Shown here: in pieces, positions 62,290-64,000 of the stretch
Position numbering within the stretch: the stretch's first letter is position 1
Layout of the letters: each line of letters begins with the position of its first letter
From: Hydractinia symbiolongicarpus
Taxonomy: Eukaryota; Cnidaria; Hydrozoa; Anthoathecata; Hydractiniidae
Assembly (NCBI RefSeq): GCF_029227915.1
Contig: NC_079885.1
Span: 17,743,001 to 17,807,000, forward strand
Length of the DNA stretch: 64,000 nucleotides
Direction: 5' to 3'
Made by a program: the position numbers and the translations under genes
The notes under the pieces: generated by a model
Databases searched by the model: none
The model's input: only the letters and a program-made list of their open reading frames with translations
Told to the model about the DNA's origin: nothing

Positions 62290-64000
62290 ACAATGACCCT
62301 GGAACAGGCTGGTCATGTGACACAAAAATGACCAGATATACTGGGCATTTTTGAAATTCCAAAGATAATGAGATGCAAATTTGGTGCTCGCCTTACAAGC
62401 AAGATTTAGAGATGGCGTGCGAGAATATTGGCGAAAGGCTTTTAATTTAGAAAATGTTTTGAATGTTTGTTTCCGTTAAAATTCATAAGCTCTAGCTAGC
62501 TAGCTGGGCTGTGTACTATATTATAAGGTAGGCTGCCTAGCTAGCTAACGAGAAATCCTGAGACAGCTTTACTCAACCACATATTTATAAAGGACATATT
62601 AAATGGCTATTATTTTTTGCTAAGAACACGTTAGAAATTGTAGGAGAGGATCTGGGTACTATAGCTGCGCACAAATTTTTCTAACATGCACAACAAATTT
62701 TCCTATTTTTAAAATCAAAACTAAGAATGACAGATTGTAGTGCTAAATTTATGGATTATTTTCGAATCCGGATTAACATGCTTCACACTTTCTGATCATT
62801 TTCAACCAAAATGACCAACATTAAAATTCAGCATCAAAATTTATGGAATCTTGCATTTTTTAAGTTTATAGCTACTCTAGCTAAGTAAACTGCTCCTATT
62901 AGTAGCAAAGCATTTAATGTTTTATAATGAAATGATTACTGATGCTTTTTAATAAAATGACTACACAAATCAACTGCAGTAAAAATGGTTAACTACAGTT
63001 AAATATTACAGTCAAACTCTTATAAAATTAAAAATATAACAAATGTGTAAGACATTTTCTCCAAAGGTTTTTTGTTTTCTCTTTTAAAATGGTTATAACT
63101 GAAACCCGAGAATAAAAACTCTAGTTCTACCAGTTCTAAAATGTAAACATTTGCCATGTTGTTCTGAATTATAGATATATATATATAAACTGCCACCAAG
63201 ACAAAAAACCGTTTTTTGCAGATTAATATTTAGGGATTTTGCAAAACCTATTTTGTAAAAGGGACAATATTTGAAATCATTGAACGATATAAATAATGGG
63301 TTAAGTTTAAGCTGGTTTATTATATACGTGCAGGGTATTAATTCTAAAAATGCCATTTGTACTTGGCCACGATATGTGAAGATATGCTGGTGGAGCATAA
63401 TCAATCACTGGCCTAAAAATTAATTTGTTCAAAAACCTTACTTGTTTGTTCATATTTGGTCCAGATTTAGAAGTTTTGTTACAAAACCCTTATCAGTCTC
63501 ATTTAAATTGTTTAAATTCTGAAACCTAGGAAGTTTAGGTATATATATGCAAGTTATATGTATATTTTAATTTCATTTTCAAATTATGTCTCTATCTGAA
63601 AAAAAAGTTTGGAATTATAAACAACACACACATCACGATTAAAGTCAGCTGCAAAATTTTTAGCCAACAAAGTGTTTCTTAGAAGTGTGAAAGATAATTT
63701 AGCTAATTTGCCCACATAAGATTTAAGGAGAACACAACTTGTCATCAAAATATTTATAAAAATAAACTCAAACATTGACTAACAACATTGAGTTTTGTAG
63801 CTACCCAAGTAGAGTAATGACTTTAAGAACATCGATATAAGTGGCTACTAGCTATTAGTTAAATGTTCACGTAATTTAGACGGTATACGCTCTAGCTATA
63901 GCTAACTACCAACAGTTCTGCAGGGAAAGACAAACATCGCATATATATCAATTTAATTATCGAGATAAGTTTGCTTTGTATCATGTTGAACTAAAAATGG
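62290..64000. other. Right flank: AT-rich DNA, no gene seen
   Basis: It begins with the target repeat ACAAT. TAGCTAGC words occur at 62.5 and 63.9 kb and a (TA)n run near 63180. Short minus frames at 63093-63404 and 63584-63775 have no recognisable content. Confidence 0.55.

Overview
The window is AT-rich metazoan nuclear DNA, most likely from a cnidarian and plausibly a hydrozoan. The signs are intron-containing host exons, Polintons with the gene set typical of cnidarians, metazoan initiator-tRNA priming of a copia element, tRNA-derived SINEs, and a secreted CAP/ShK/TSP1 protein. It is an extremely transposon-dense, deeply nested region. I see only three host-gene traces: the first coding exon of an SLC22-type transporter (1423-1716, minus), an unidentified first exon with CCAAT boxes (26888-27118, minus), and one complete three-exon gene for a secreted CAP-ShK-TSP1-ShK protein (38128-40185, plus).

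Left part (1-25 kb): a 5.0-kb Ty1/copia LTR retrotransposon (5085-10102, coding minus) with both LTRs, a 5-bp target duplication and an initiator-Met tRNA primer site, but a broken pol. Next come a Helitron-like unit, a zinc-finger pseudogene, and a nearly identical 2779-bp tandem duplication in which each copy carries a TA-flanked Tc1/mariner-like element filled with a 54-bp minisatellite. A LINE on the minus strand (20.8-25.0 kb) is split by a 3-kb composite bounded on both sides by the same hairpin-CTAG Helitron-type terminus. That composite contains another, poly(A)-tailed LINE.

Middle (25-37.5 kb): a hAT-ended segment with a duplicated SINE, then a truncated Polinton (A, 27539-31527) whose right end lies exactly inside the polymerase gene of a more distant, older Polinton (C, 31528-36.9 kb). 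Polinton C is itself interrupted by a Helitron (to 34651). A Harbinger-like MITE follows.

Right part (42075-62289): an end-to-end Polinton/Maverick (B) with about 295-bp terminal inverted repeats and a 5-bp flanking repeat. Its genes are a SAP-domain repeat protein and small Cys-rich proteins on the left, then divergent and convergent blocks of virion-type genes (major capsid protein, coiled-coil membrane proteins, conserved unknowns), a retroviral-type integrase, and a long minus-strand block (BRO-like protein, packaging ATPase, zinc-ribbon protein, membrane proteins, protein-primed DNA polymerase B). In an intact relative these would cooperate in protein-primed replication, DNA packaging, capsid assembly and integration. 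Here nearly every gene is broken by frameshifts and some by nonsense changes, and a LINE plus a 2-kb palindromic MITE sit inside it, so the copy is a fossil.

Notable features of B: the SAP module opens the terminal genes at both ends; short TATAATAAA-type motifs lie directly upstream of several start codons; and perfect hairpins lie at several gene 3' ends, including all three convergent junctions, reminiscent of mimivirus/virophage transcript ends.
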